In this document: piece by piece, positions 8,799 to 17,756 of the stretch | Layout: each line of letters begins with the position of its first letter | How positions within the stretch are numbered: position 1 is the first letter of the stretch | The notes under the pieces: generated by a model | What the model was told of the DNA's origin: nothing | What the model saw: the letters and a program-made list of their open reading frames with translations, nothing else | Databases searched by the model: none | Made by a program: the position numbers and the translations under genes | NCBI RefSeq assembly: GCF_000243335.1 | Contig: NZ_JH597773.1 | Span: forward strand, 624,489 to 688,488 | Reading direction: 5' to 3' | Origin: Leptonema illini DSM 21528 | GTDB taxonomy: Bacteria; Spirochaetota; Leptospiria; Leptospirales; Leptonemataceae | DNA: 64,000 nucleotides

Positions 8799-9533
8799 AT
8801 GCAGCACCACGCTCCTTCTCATAAAGTTCGAGATCCGGCAAAAATCGCGCGTATGCGCAGGATTTTGCGAAAGTACATTCCTCCAGGCCTCATCCACCAT
8901 ATCAGAGATGCGGCCGACCAGGAGCTTGACTTCATTCCCAACAGAGAGGCCACGCTGACCTTTCTCTTTGCCGACCTCGTTTCCTTTACTTCGTGGGCCG
9001 AAAATCGCACGCCCGATGAAACGGTTCATATGCTCAACCTCAGCATCGGCGCCACCAGCTCCGTTATCCTGCACTGGGGCGGCCATGTGAACAAATTCAT
9101 GGGAGATTCTCTCTTTGCTACGTTTGAAGATCCGGTCAGGGCCGTCGGCGCCGGTATTGAAATGCAGAAGCAGTTTCAGATTCTCAACCTTATAGGCATG
9201 AAAGATGCCTCAAGCGAGATCCGCGTACGTATCGGCATACACACGGGACCGTGCATCCTCGCCAGCATCGGAACGGACGACTTCATGGATTTCACCGCAA
9301 TCGGAGACTCGGTGAATATCGCTTCCCGCCTTGAGAAATCATGCCGCCCTGGAGCCGTCATCGTATCGAAATCAACGGTGGGGCTTATGGAAGATCAGAT
9401 CTTGATCTCGCATCCGATCACGGTTGAGGCGAAAGGAAAATCGGCGCCGCTGGATGCATGGTATGTCGATCGGATTCGTTATACAGGGCCCCGTGGCACG
9501 ATCGAAACCGGGCTTGACGACGAGCTTTTTTAA
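8799..9533 (+). CDS. Class III adenylate/guanylate cyclase
   Basis: Soluble nucleotidyl cyclase making cAMP or cGMP. After a basic 45-residue N-terminus comes a complete catalytic domain (about residues 50-215): FADLVSFTSW carries the first metal-binding Asp, KFMGDSLFATF carries the purine-site Lys and the second Asp, VRIGIHTGP follows, and FTAIGDSVNIASRLE holds the transition-state Asn and Arg. The base-specifying position before AIGDSVN is Thr, which is common in bacterial adenylate cyclases, so cAMP is the more likely product. No sensor or membrane domain is fused, so regulation must come through partner proteins or expression. An AAGG tract lies about 11 bp before the ATG. The chemoreceptor gene follows 57 bp later on the same strand. 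Confidence 0.9.
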   Translation: MQHHAPSHKVRDPAKIARMRRILRKYIPPGLIHHIRDAADQELDFIPNREATLTFLFADLVSFTSWAENRTPDETVHMLNLSIGATSSVILHWGGHVNKFMGDSLFATFEDPVRAVGAGIEMQKQFQILNLIGMKDASSEIRVRIGIHTGPCILASIGTDDFMDFTAIGDSVNIASRLEKSCRPGAVIVSKSTVGLMEDQILISHPITVEAKGKSAPLDAWYVDRIRYTGPRGTIETGLDDELF

Positions 9534-9590
9534 GGCTGCAAAATCCGTAAATGATTGCCCGCATATCGCCGCATTCGAATCTGCGGTGAT

Positions 9591-11594
9591 ATGCAGATGC
9601 GCTCTCTTTCCATTCGACATAAAATGATTCTCGGATTGCTTGCTATCACGGGAATCCTAACGCTGATCTATTCTGTGCAGGCCCTTTACGGGATGGGTCG
9701 CCTTATTGATCTGCACAGAGAGGCCATGGCGCATAACCTTGCAGCAGCAACGGAGGCTCGCATGGCCTCCATGCTGCGATCGACGGAACTGGCCCTCTCT
9801 CCTATCATCAACGATGACAGAGTGCTGGATGCCTTTGCTGATCGAGATCGGCAACGCTTGCAGACTCTGACCTCACCGATATGGAAGGACCTGCATGCAA
9901 AAGGCATCGCTCAGTTTCAGTTTCATACCGCCCCGGCGACGTCGTTTCTGCGGCTGCACCAACTCGATAAATTCGGCGACGACCTTTCGTCGTTTCGACT
10001 AACCGTCGTCGAGGCCAATCAAAAGGGCAAAACGGTGGCCGGGCTTGAAGAAGGCCGGGGAGGCTTCGGCTTTCGCGTCGTTATTCCGTTAAAGCGTGAC
10101 GGAAAGGCGATCGGGTCGGTCGAGCTTGCCCAGAACTTCGAGAAGGCCTTTCTGTCCGATCTGAAGGCCGATCTCGGCGGCGAGTATTTTCTCTATCGCT
10201 TCACCGACGTCGACGGCGCATCCTGGAATAAAGGAGATGCCCTTCTCGCCTCCACCGCAGAAGAAGACGCGCATCCTCCTGAATCGCTTGCCTCGACGGA
10301 ATGGCAGAACCGACCTTACAGCACCACGATGCGGGGCGACACGCTCATCGCCACGATTCCGGTTAAAGACTATTCCGGTCGGGCCGTCGGTCTTATCGTC
10401 GCTCATATCGATTTGCATAACTTTGAAGCCGAAAAACGGTTGCTCTTCATATTTTTTCTGGGCACGGGATTGATCGGCGTCGCCGCTTCGGTCTTCGCCG
10501 CTTCAAGGCTTGTACGGCTCGTGTTTGTTCCCTTAGCGGAATGCATTCGCGTTGCCGGACGAATATCAGAGGGAGATTTAACCGAAGGCCTCGATGAGAA
10601 ACGAAACGACGAAATCGGCGCGATCTATCGCTCCCTCAATACGATGCGCATTCGATTGACCGAGCTTCTGAGCGAGCTATCTCTGACGGCCCGAAAAACC
10701 AGTCATGCGGCCAGAGAGCTACAGATCGGCACAGAAGAGGTGACGACGTCGGCGCAACAGGTATCAAAAACGATGGAGCAGATGGCCGGCGAGTCCGCAG
10801 ATTTAAGCGAGCATGCCCGCCGCAGCCGCCTGGCAGCCGGAGACCTCGAAAAAACAGGAAAGGCCGTACAGGAAACCGCCCGCAAAACGGGAGAACAATC
10901 GGCAGCCGTCCGCCAGTCCTCGCGCGAGGCGGCCCTTGCTGCTCGAGAATCGGATGAGCGGCTTGAAAAGATATCAAATCAGCTTGCTCGCTCGGCCGAG
11001 TCGGTGCAGGCGCTTGGCAGAAGCCTGGAGCAGGTGCGAGAATTCGCCGGTACCATCCAGAATATCTCTGACGAGATCAACCTGCTTTCGCTGAACGCCT
11101 CTATCGAGGCCGCACGTGCCGGTGAGGCGGGCCGTGGATTCGCCGTCGTAGCACAGCACGTAAGCCGCCTCGCCGACGAATCCGGCAAGGCCGTTTCAGA
11201 CATCCACCGCACCATCGAATCCGTGCTGAAAGATTCAAAGACGACATCGGCAAACATACTCGCCGGCAATAAAGAGATGAATGAAAGCGCAAGCGCCTTG
11301 CATGGCGTTCTGTCCACGATGGAAAGCATCGACGGCATGATTGGAAAGGTCGACGATTTCGTTCAATCCATCGCGGCATCGGCCGATCGCCAGAGCAAAG
11401 AAGCGGCGGAGGTCTTGCGAGCGATGGACCAGGTGGCCGGCCTTGTTGAGAGCTCCGCCTCGGCCACCGAAGAGGTCGCCGCAAGCATGGAAGAGATCAC
11501 CGGGCTTATGAACTCGCTGAAGGCAGCCTCAAGCGATCTCAGTGGAATGGCTCAGAGCATCCAGAAAGACACGGAACGCTTCAAGCTCGCCTGA
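9591..11594 (+). CDS. Methyl-accepting chemotaxis protein with dCache-type sensor
   Basis: Transmembrane chemoreceptor that controls flagellar rotation through CheA/CheW. It has a first membrane span ([18 protein letters not shown]), a periplasmic sensor of about 260 residues, a second span ([19 protein letters not shown]), a HAMP domain and a long cytoplasmic coiled coil. The signalling tip, around residue 490, contains [20 protein letters not shown] and [16 protein letters not shown]. The sensor contains the stretch [20 protein letters not shown] and FGFRVVIPL, which resembles the dCache_3 family; the ligand is unknown. An upstream TTG gives a longer frame, but the ATG at 9591 places a basic N-terminus just before the first span and is preferred. 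No CheW-binding pentapeptide was recognised at the C-terminus. Confidence 0.92.
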   Translation: MQMRSLSIRHKMILGLLAITGILTLIYSVQALYGMGRLIDLHREAMAHNLAAATEARMASMLRSTELALSPIINDDRVLDAFADRDRQRLQTLTSPIWKDLHAKGIAQFQFHTAPATSFLRLHQLDKFGDDLSSFRLTVVEANQKGKTVAGLEEGRGGFGFRVVIPLKRDGKAIGSVELAQNFEKAFLSDLKADLGGEYFLYRFTDVDGASWNKGDALLASTAEEDAHPPESLASTEWQNRPYSTTMRGDTLIATIPVKDYSGRAVGLIVAHIDLHNFEAEKRLLFIFFLGTGLIGVAASVFAASRLVRLVFVPLAECIRVAGRISEGDLTEGLDEKRNDEIGAIYRSLNTMRIRLTELLSELSLTARKTSHAARELQIGTEEVTTSAQQVSKTMEQMAGESADLSEHARRSRLAAGDLEKTGKAVQETARKTGEQSAAVRQSSREAALAARESDERLEKISNQLARSAESVQALGRSLEQVREFAGTIQNISDEINLLSLNASIEAARAGEAGRGFAVVAQHVSRLADESGKAVSDIHRTIESVLKDSKTTSANILAGNKEMNESASALHGVLSTMESIDGMIGKVDDFVQSIAASADRQSKEAAEVLRAMDQVAGLVESSASATEEVAASMEEITGLMNSLKAASSDLSGMAQSIQKDTERFKLA

Positions 11595-11636
11595 TTTTTT
11601 TTCGAATCGCTTTCTGCTTTGAGAACACCAATAGAT

Positions 11637-12476
11637 ATGCAGTCAGGCGAAGGACAGATCTACGGCCTCATCGCTCCGCATGCTCCCACCCTGCTCGAGG
11701 ACGAACAGGACGGACGCAGCGGAGCGGTCATCCAGGCCCTGCGTTCGCTCGGCCACTTCTTTCTCGAAGAAGAGATCGATGTCGTCGTCGCCGCATCGAC
11801 ACACTGGCTTGCTGATGAGATGCTTGTCGACGGCTCGGCACATCATCGCACCATCCACGATTATTACGGATTCCGCGTGCAGCTACAATACGACGCTCCC
11901 GGTCATGCCGATCTGGCGGCAGCCATCGTCGAAGAGGCGAATCGTATGCTGCTCTTCCCTTCTCTCAAGCGACATGGCGTCGATCACGCCGTGACGATTC
12001 CCATGCACTTTCTCTTTCCCGATAAGTCGATGCCCGTCGTTCCCGTATCTGTAGGCGGATGCAGGGTCGAGGCCTTCCGCCGCGGACGTGCCATCGCCGA
12101 AGCCGTTCGCAAGAGCGGGCTTCGCGTTCTCTTTCTGGCTTCGGGTTCGCTCTCACACGATCTCCAGGCATATCTGGATCATGACTTCGATCCCGAGCAT
12201 GAACGCTTCGATCGTCATGTGCTCGATCTGCTCGAACGTGGCCGCGGCATGGAGATGGATTCCATCGAACCGGCGCTCATCAACCGCGCCATGCCCGAAG
12301 GATGGTTCCGCGACCTGTACATGCTTCTCGGTGCCATGGGCTCGCGCGCAACGGCCCGTGTGATGGCCTACGAGAGGCTTCCAGGAGTCGGCCTCGGCGT
12401 CGCCTGTTTCGAACGCTCCGCCTCGACAGAGCAGGACGATATCGCTCACAGTAATTATATTGAGGAGAACCTATGA
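11637..12476 (+). CDS. Class III extradiol dioxygenase-like protein (LigB/DODA fold)
   Basis: The 279-residue chain has the layout of LigB-type non-heme iron dioxygenases and their relatives: IAPHAPTLL near the N-terminus with a candidate iron-ligand His, VVVAASTHW with a second His, then VPVSVGG and LFLASGSLSHDLQ in the second half, and a late Glu in VACFE. Such enzymes cleave aromatic catechols, but the MEMO family shares the fold without that activity, so the reaction remains open. It is cytoplasmic, with no export signal. The stop overlaps the start of the ECF sigma factor gene by 4 bp (ATGA), implying translational coupling. A TTG 18 bp upstream is an alternative start. Confidence 0.7.
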   Translation: MQSGEGQIYGLIAPHAPTLLEDEQDGRSGAVIQALRSLGHFFLEEEIDVVVAASTHWLADEMLVDGSAHHRTIHDYYGFRVQLQYDAPGHADLAAAIVEEANRMLLFPSLKRHGVDHAVTIPMHFLFPDKSMPVVPVSVGGCRVEAFRRGRAIAEAVRKSGLRVLFLASGSLSHDLQAYLDHDFDPEHERFDRHVLDLLERGRGMEMDSIEPALINRAMPEGWFRDLYMLLGAMGSRATARVMAYERLPGVGLGVACFERSASTEQDDIAHSNYIEENL

Positions 12477-13090
12477 ATGCAAACGACGAACAGATCCTGA
12501 CACTCGTAAAACAGGAGCGGCGTGACGAGGCGATGCGGCTTTTTGTAAGGCGATTTCAGGAGAAGATCTATTCCGTCGCCTATCGCATGTTTCTCAACCA
12601 TGACGACGCACTCGACGTATCGCAGGAGACGCTGATCCAGGCCGACCGAGCCCTGTCCGGATTTCGTGGTGATTCGTCGCTTGATACGTTCGTCTACCGC
12701 ATCACCACGAACGTCTGCCTGAACTACTGCCGTAAGCAGGCTCGTCGCCGCACCGTCGATCCGTTTGATTCGCAGCGCATCTTCGAATCGCTACGAGCCG
12801 GGGCAGAATCAGAGCCCGACGTTCAGTGCGAAAGAAAGGCAAAGGAAAAGATGCTCGAAGCGGCCTTGCAGAAGATACCCGAACATCTTCGCATCCCCGT
12901 TATTCTGCACGATCTCGAAGGGCTGACCGTTCCAGAAATCGCAGCGGTACTTGAGCGAACTCCTGCTGCGGTGAAGTCATCTCTGCACAGGGCAAAGCAG
13001 TCTTTGAAGAGCATCCTTTCGTCGGGCATTGACGTGCCGGGAGAAGAGGAAGCCGGTCGATTCGTCTTCAGCGGATCTGAGATCGTCTGA
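12473..13090 (+). CDS. ECF-type RNA polymerase sigma factor
   Basis: Sigma-70 family, extracytoplasmic-function subgroup, 205 residues. Region 2 spans about residues 20-95 with DALDVSQETLIQADRAL (the polymerase-core and -10 recognition part) and FVYRITTNVCLNYCRKQ. After a linker of about 30 residues, region 4 follows with IPVILHDLEGLTVPEIAAVL and TPAAVKSSLHRAKQSL, a helix-turn-helix for the -35 element. The final 25 residues after region 4 are an acidic extension. The start overlaps the dioxygenase-like gene. No anti-sigma factor is adjacent: the next gene is a cyclase-domain protein 174 bp downstream. The coupled dioxygenase-like protein could therefore be a regulatory partner, which is inference. 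Confidence 0.9.
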   Translation: MNANDEQILTLVKQERRDEAMRLFVRRFQEKIYSVAYRMFLNHDDALDVSQETLIQADRALSGFRGDSSLDTFVYRITTNVCLNYCRKQARRRTVDPFDSQRIFESLRAGAESEPDVQCERKAKEKMLEAALQKIPEHLRIPVILHDLEGLTVPEIAAVLERTPAAVKSSLHRAKQSLKSILSSGIDVPGEEEAGRFVFSGSEIV

Positions 13091-13264
13091 TCGGTCCGCA
13101 GTGCTGATAGCCGATCTTTCTGCATCCGCCTATGTCAATGTGTGAATGCAGTTCATTATGCACAGGGGCCGGGGTCGATTTTCTGCTTTTTTTACTGTAA
13201 GGCATTCCCTTCTGCAAAAAAAGGGAAAAAAACACATAGATAGCCGTGTGAGAAGAGGAATCCG

Positions 13265-14215
13265 ATGAGCACCATACCCGAACCCCTGAAAATCCAGATT
13301 ATATCCGTCGTCGCGCAGAATCTCAATATCGAAGAGATCGATATACTCGGCCGTCATCTTGATCCAAAGTTCAAGGCGCATCTGCTTTCGGGCGAGCCAT
13401 TTGGAATCACGCTACGCCCCGACCAGGCCGCCCGCACGCTCGTCAAACACTTCGACTCACGCGGATTACTGACGAATATCCTGAGCCTTCTCGTGCACAT
13501 GCATTCGTATCAGGACGCAAGCATCATAGGCCGGGTCGCCTCGCTTCAGGGCCTTGACACCGTTTTACAGAATCTTGGAACGATGGGATTGAAGTTCGAT
13601 CCCATGACGGGTACTCTTGTCGAGGCCCGTGACGACGATTCCGTCAACTGGGGTTTCTTAAAAGAGGGCGAGGTCTATCACTTCTGCCATCTATCGATCG
13701 ACATCGCCGGCAACTCTCAACTACAGATCAAGTATCCGAAGTCCGAGATCGAAGTCGTGTATAACAACTTCTACACGATGCTCAAACGCATCGTCAAAGA
13801 GCATAACGGCCAGGTCTGGAACTGGGCCGGCGACGGCGGCATCGTAACCTTCTATCTCGGCGATAAGGTTCAGGATGCCGTCTTCTGCGCCCTTGAACTC
13901 CAGCTACAGCTTGTACTGTTCAATCTGTCACGCAGCCGCAACCGCTTCGACGAACCGCTGCGCCTGCGCATCGCCGCTCATGACGGGTTAACCGTCTATA
14001 AAGAGAACAAAGGCACCATACTCTCAGAGGCCATCAACTACGTCGCTCACCTTGAAAAAGGAGGCACGCCCGTTCACTCCGTTTCCATCTCGAAGTCCGT
14101 CTATGGCAATCTGCAGCCGCGTCTTCAGGCTATTTTCAAGCACATGGGAGTGTTTGAGAACATCGAATACTATAACGCCTCAACGATGCTGGACTGGATG
14201 AAGGAAGACCGTTAA
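13265..14215 (+). CDS. Divergent class III cyclase-domain protein with N-terminal helical module
   Basis: A 316-residue protein. The C-terminal half (about residues 135-300) follows the class III nucleotidyl cyclase pattern: HLSIDIAGNSQL matches the first metal strand, WNWAGDGGIVTFYLG the GD loop, and LRLRIAAHDGLTVY the HTG-like strand. ILSEAINYVAHLEKGG takes the place of the usual GDxVNxAxRLE motif, with His at the transition-state Arg position. The enzyme may therefore be weak or inactive. The N-terminal 90 residues form a compact helical module ending in KHFDSRGLLTNILSLLVHMH; its outline recalls effector-associated (EAD-like) adaptor domains, but this is tentative. RBS AGAGGA precedes the ATG. 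It may act as a cyclic-nucleotide sensor, a scaffold, or a nucleotide signalling effector. Confidence 0.7.
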   Translation: MSTIPEPLKIQIISVVAQNLNIEEIDILGRHLDPKFKAHLLSGEPFGITLRPDQAARTLVKHFDSRGLLTNILSLLVHMHSYQDASIIGRVASLQGLDTVLQNLGTMGLKFDPMTGTLVEARDDDSVNWGFLKEGEVYHFCHLSIDIAGNSQLQIKYPKSEIEVVYNNFYTMLKRIVKEHNGQVWNWAGDGGIVTFYLGDKVQDAVFCALELQLQLVLFNLSRSRNRFDEPLRLRIAAHDGLTVYKENKGTILSEAINYVAHLEKGGTPVHSVSISKSVYGNLQPRLQAIFKHMGVFENIEYYNASTMLDWMKEDR

Positions 14216-14325
14216 TAGCCAAGAGACTCAAATCCTCGAAAGGTACGAAAAACGTGAAACTCGATGACCGGCTTTCACCAGACTTGAACAACAGGCGACC
14301 GGATAACCGAAACTAATAAATCGGA

Positions 14326-14388
14326 GTGCGACTCTCCGGCACGCTGCCCCTTTTCGTGCACTTTCGTGCTTTTCGTGGACACCCTCTT
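14326..14388. repeat. Intergenic repeat-like stretch
   Basis: The stretch carries runs such as TTTTCGTGCACTTTCGTGC and TTTTCGTGGACACC. These resemble in style the CTTTCGCGCTTTTCGCG segments of the repeat array at 56.1-56.9 kb. It lies between the convergent cyclase-domain gene and gpsA, with no coding potential. Confidence 0.4.
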
Positions 14389-15390
14389 CTAAAACGTCTC
14401 TTTTTTCAGCTCGCGGTTCATCAGCTCGTAAGCGGCGCGAGACGGATCGAGGCCTTCATAGAGCATGCGATAGACGGCCTCGGTGATGGCGAGCTCGAGG
14501 CCAAGCTGCTTTGCAAGCTCAAAGGCGGACTGTGACGTTGCCACGCCTTCGGCCACCTGATTCATCTCAGCTGCAATCTGTTCCATGGTCATGCCCTGGC
14601 CGAGTTTGTAGCCTACGGTTCGGTTACGACTCAGCTCGCCCGTGCAGGTTAACACAAGGTCGCCAAGTCCTGATAGGCCGAGAAAGGTGAGCGGATTGGC
14701 GCCTTTCGCCTTGCCCATACGCGTGATCTCGGCCAGGCCTCGCGTGATAATCGCGGCGCGAGAGTTATGCCCGAGGTTCAGACCGTCTGAGACGCCTGCT
14801 GCGATGGCGATGACGTTTTTCAGCGCACCGCCGACCTCGACGCCGACGACATCATCGGTCCAGTAGGTTCTGAAAAACGAACAGAAGAAGTCTTTCTGAA
14901 TCTGAAGGGCAACCTCTTCGTTTTTCGAGGCGATGCTCACGACCGTAGGAATCTTCTGCACGATCTCTTTTGCAAAGCTCGGGCCCGATAGATAAGCCAG
15001 CGATTTATGGAATTTTCCAGGAAGCTCTTCTTCGAAGATCTCAGATACGATACGATGTGTTCCCTGCTCGATACCCTTTGCCGCAGAAACGATGGGTACG
15101 CCGGCAGGCAAGAGATCGCGCACCTGCTTGATGACCGATGTGAGGCTTTGCGTTGGAATACCAAACACGATCAGCTTCGAGGCAAAGAGCGCCTCGGCGA
15201 CGTCGGTGGTCGCTTGCAGATTATCGGGAAGCTGAAGTCCGGGAAGATAGCGAGTATTCTCGTGCCTTTCGTTGATGTCGGCGACAAGGCTTTCGTTGCG
15301 AGCGTAGATGAGAACGTCCCAGCCTTTATGGGCAAGAACGAAGCCCAGGGCCGTGCCAAACGAACCGGAACCGAGAACAGCTGCTTTCAT
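14389..15390 (-). CDS. gpsA: Glycerol-3-phosphate dehydrogenase [NAD(P)+]
   Basis: Reduces dihydroxyacetone phosphate to sn-glycerol 3-phosphate, the backbone precursor of phospholipids. The Rossmann motif GSGSFGTALGFVLAHKG starts at residue 7. The family signatures IVSAAKGIEQGT, YLSGPSFAKEI, the catalytic-lysine region GGALKNVIAIAAGVSDGL and FLGLSGLGDLVLTCTGELSRNR are all present and intact. At 333 residues it is the standard length, and it is cytoplasmic. Monocistronic as far as seen: the next gene upstream on the same strand is fcpA, which ends in its own terminator at 15477-15498. The downstream neighbour converges on it. Confidence 0.97.
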   Translation of the reverse strand: MKAAVLGSGSFGTALGFVLAHKGWDVLIYARNESLVADINERHENTRYLPGLQLPDNLQATTDVAEALFASKLIVFGIPTQSLTSVIKQVRDLLPAGVPIVSAAKGIEQGTHRIVSEIFEEELPGKFHKSLAYLSGPSFAKEIVQKIPTVVSIASKNEEVALQIQKDFFCSFFRTYWTDDVVGVEVGGALKNVIAIAAGVSDGLNLGHNSRAAIITRGLAEITRMGKAKGANPLTFLGLSGLGDLVLTCTGELSRNRTVGYKLGQGMTMEQIAAEMNQVAEGVATSQSAFELAKQLGLELAITEAVYRMLYEGLDPSRAAYELMNRELKKETF

Positions 15391-15476
15391 GCACGCAGCA
15401 TGATCGGCGGTTAAGCTCGGTCAATCGCGAAAAGCGACTCTGCGCGAATCCCGAATTAGCGGGCTGCAACAGAAAA

Positions 15477-15498
15477 GGATCTGGCTTGCGCCAGATCC
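15477..15498 (-). terminator. Terminator of the fcpA gene
   Basis: A 9-bp perfect stem, GGATCTGGC and GCCAGATCC, with a 4-nt loop. It lies 29 bp past the fcpA stop, and on the minus strand the stem is followed by CTTTTCTG, a short U-tract. It is the expected place and shape for intrinsic termination of a highly expressed gene. Confidence 0.75.
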
Positions 15499-15526
15499 CT
15501 TCCATTACCGGAGGTGCGAACCCGGA

Positions 15527-16435
15527 TCAGGGCATCACCGAGATGATTTCGTCCCGGTTGACGAGATTCACAACGTGCTTGTATTCAGCGGATTCCTTGC
15601 CGTATTTCAGCTCGGTCGCACGCAGAAGGTGCACGTTCTTTTTATAACGGAAGCGGAACATCTGATCTTCGGTACCCATTTTGTACCTCTTGATCATGTT
15701 CTCCTGAAAGGCGTAGCACTGCGACAGATACTTTTGCGCAGGATATTCCTTCTCGTTCTGATCCAGTTCGAGATAGAGTTCGATGATCGGGATGGACTGC
15801 GGCAGGTTGCCGAGGTCATACTGATACATCACCCAGTTACGATAGATGGCCGACAGAAGTCGTTTGAACGGCTCCTTCTCACGAAGGTCGGGGTTCAGGA
15901 TTTCGTCCATGTAGTTGATGGCACGTGTGAAGTATGTGACGGCCTCCATTTTGGCCTGTCTCCTCATACGTCCGATCTGACGCTCTTCCTGAGCCTTACG
16001 GTCAACAACCTGCCAGTACCATTTTTCGTTCAGACGCTTCGCCTCGGCAGCCTGCTTGCGGAACAGCTCCACCTCGTCGCGCATCTTGATGATGGCGTTT
16101 ACGCCGGACTGAAAAGAAGACAGTGCAAGACGATACTTGTTGTTGGCAAACGCCTTCGACAGGCGGTGCAGTTCGGTGAAGGCCGGATCGTAGTCACGAT
16201 AGTCGGCATTCTTCCACAGCTCCTCGGCCTTCAGGTTTCGGGCCCGGATCTGCTTTGCTTCATCGCTGAGCGTTGACTCGTCCACCTCTTCGGTGACCAG
16301 TTCGCCCGGCGAGGGTTCATAGGGAGTGGGATTGGCCGGGTTTACGACCGTGTTTGGGTCCGTCGGAGCCTGAGCGAAGACGGGAGAAGCCAGAACGATC
16401 AATAAGCCAGCAAGGGTGATTCCTGCGTGTTTCAT
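15527..16435 (-). CDS. fcpA: Probable flagellar coiling protein FcpA
   Basis: A 302-residue exported protein with a Sec signal peptide (hydrophobic [16 protein letters not shown], cleavage after Ala about residue 22). The mature chain is all-helical and TPR-like, with segments such as [32 protein letters not shown] and [16 protein letters not shown], and a conserved-looking tail near [15 protein letters not shown]. From memory this matches FcpA, the sheath protein that gives Leptospira periplasmic flagella their coiled shape; I cannot confirm by alignment. Independent support comes from a sigma-28-type promoter 47-73 bp upstream and a strong terminator downstream, both fitting a late, abundant flagellar protein. 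A tetratricopeptide periplasmic protein of another role is the alternative. Confidence 0.65.
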   Translation of the reverse strand: MKHAGITLAGLLIVLASPVFAQAPTDPNTVVNPANPTPYEPSPGELVTEEVDESTLSDEAKQIRARNLKAEELWKNADYRDYDPAFTELHRLSKAFANNKYRLALSSFQSGVNAIIKMRDEVELFRKQAAEAKRLNEKWYWQVVDRKAQEERQIGRMRRQAKMEAVTYFTRAINYMDEILNPDLREKEPFKRLLSAIYRNWVMYQYDLGNLPQSIPIIELYLELDQNEKEYPAQKYLSQCYAFQENMIKRYKMGTEDQMFRFRYKKNVHLLRATELKYGKESAEYKHVVNLVNRDEIISVMP

Positions 16436-16883
16436 ATGCGCACCTTTTCCAGATAGGATTCGGAAACCTCCGTTACGCTACCTATCGGACGTGATTTAAG
16501 AAAAATTAAGATCTGCGAGAAAAACAATCCGGCCTGGCCAGAAAAGATTAAAAAACCTGGCAAAACCGTTCGAAAAAGACTGATTCACCCACAATTCCCA
16601 TCTTTCCAGCGTGCTGGAAGCGGCTCAGAAAAGCGAGCGCTTTTCGGTTACCGAAAACCCGCTCGTGACAGATGTAAGCGTTGATCCCCGAGTTTACCTG
16701 CCCGCACGCGGCCAGAGTAAACCTCGGAGGGCACAGAGAACGCTGAGGTGGAAAAGGCTGTTAGAACCAGCTTAATGTGATTTGCCTTTTCTGCGGCCTC
16801 TCCTCCTCCAACCCTCAGTGATTGAACTCTGGTTTTACTCGTTTTGTACTTCTTTTTTCCGGTACGTCTGCGAAACCGGGCCT
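16436..16883. other. 448-bp intergenic region between fcpA and the AAA ATPase gene
   Basis: Holds the fcpA promoter near its left end. The middle contains an inverted segment around 16630-16665 (CGAGCGCTTTTCGG, CCGAAAACCCGCTCG). A piece of the GAGG/CACAGAG repeat family lies at 16717-16755. I see no gene: a short TTG frame before the ATPase gene adds 34 residues with no resemblance to its family. Confidence 0.6.
16482..16508 (-). promoter_or_regulatory. Sigma-28 (FliA)-type promoter of fcpA
   Basis: On the minus strand TAATTTTT is followed by exactly 11 bp and then TCCGATAG. The FliA consensus is TAAAGTTT-N11-GCCGATAA, so each box matches 6 of 8 positions with ideal spacing. Transcription would begin about 40 nt before the fcpA start codon. 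Confidence 0.7.
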
Positions 16884-17756
16884 ATGCAGGCCGGCTCCCC
16901 CTTGAATGCCCTGAAACGCCAGCTGGAAAGCCAGGCGAAGGGATACGGCCGCCCCGATTGCCCGATCTGCAACGGCGTGGGCATACTCTTTGATCCGCAT
17001 TTTGCCGCCCATCAGGGAGCCTACCGACTCTGCAAATGCGTTGAAGAGCAGTCTCTCTGCGACGGCAATCCGCCCTACGACTACTACGACGAAGAGAAAA
17101 ATGCCATCGTGCCCTGCCCGACCAAACCGGCACGCATGGCGCTGAAGCGCATCCAGCATCTTGAGCGGCATTCGGGCATTCCCGAGCGCTACCGGGGCCG
17201 CCTGATCGATTCCATCGACGTCAGCGGCAAGTCGTCGACAAACGTGCTCATCGCCCTCGACCATGCCGTGCATACGATTTATAGCGCAGGCCGCGGCGAG
17301 GTGCGCGGGCTCTATCTTTACGGGCCGACGGGCGCCGGCAAAACCCTGCTTTCCTGCGTTATCCTGAACGAGCTCATCCGCCTCTATCAGGTCGAGGCGC
17401 ATTATGCGAAGATCTCGCGAGATATCATCGGCAAGCTGCGCGACACATTCAATCCGCAATCCGAGGCCTACGGAGAGGGCCGGCGTATCGAGCAGAAGCT
17501 CGGTCGCTACCCAGCCCTTGTCATCGACGACTTCGGCGTGCAGCGCGAGTCTCCCTGGGTGAACTCAGTGCTCTATGACCTCATCGATACGCGATACGAG
17601 AATAACCTGTTAACCATTCTGACCTCGAACGAGCCGATGGATTCCTGGAAAGACATCTCAGATGGCCGGGTTCTCAGCCGCCTGCGCGAGATGTGCCTTG
17701 AAATCCACATGGAGGCCGAGGATTACCGGCTGCGCGAGAGTAAGTCTCTACGATGA
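16884..17756 (+). CDS. DnaC/IstB-like AAA+ ATPase with N-terminal cysteine motif
   Basis: Resembles the ATPases that load replicative helicase or assist transposition (DnaC, DnaI, IstB). A short N-terminal region has CPICNGVG and, some 25 residues later, CKC, a likely zinc site. The ATPase domain follows with Walker A LYGPTGAGKTLL, Walker B ALVIDDFGVQ, sensor 1 ILTSNEP and the arginine-finger region GRVLSRLREMC. At 290 residues from the ATG at 16884 it fits the family; an upstream TTG frame looks spurious. Its stop overlaps the folK-fusion start by 4 bp (ATGA), so the two are co-translated. No transposase or phage gene is nearby, which favours a chromosomal helicase-loader role over an IS helper. 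Confidence 0.8.
   Translation: MQAGSPLNALKRQLESQAKGYGRPDCPICNGVGILFDPHFAAHQGAYRLCKCVEEQSLCDGNPPYDYYDEEKNAIVPCPTKPARMALKRIQHLERHSGIPERYRGRLIDSIDVSGKSSTNVLIALDHAVHTIYSAGRGEVRGLYLYGPTGAGKTLLSCVILNELIRLYQVEAHYAKISRDIIGKLRDTFNPQSEAYGEGRRIEQKLGRYPALVIDDFGVQRESPWVNSVLYDLIDTRYENNLLTILTSNEPMDSWKDISDGRVLSRLREMCLEIHMEAEDYRLRESKSLR

Noticed and set aside
9534-9590. Possible sigma-28 promoter before the chemoreceptor gene
   Set aside because: TAAATGAT and GCCGCATT are present, but the spacing is 12 and the second box matches only about half of the consensus.
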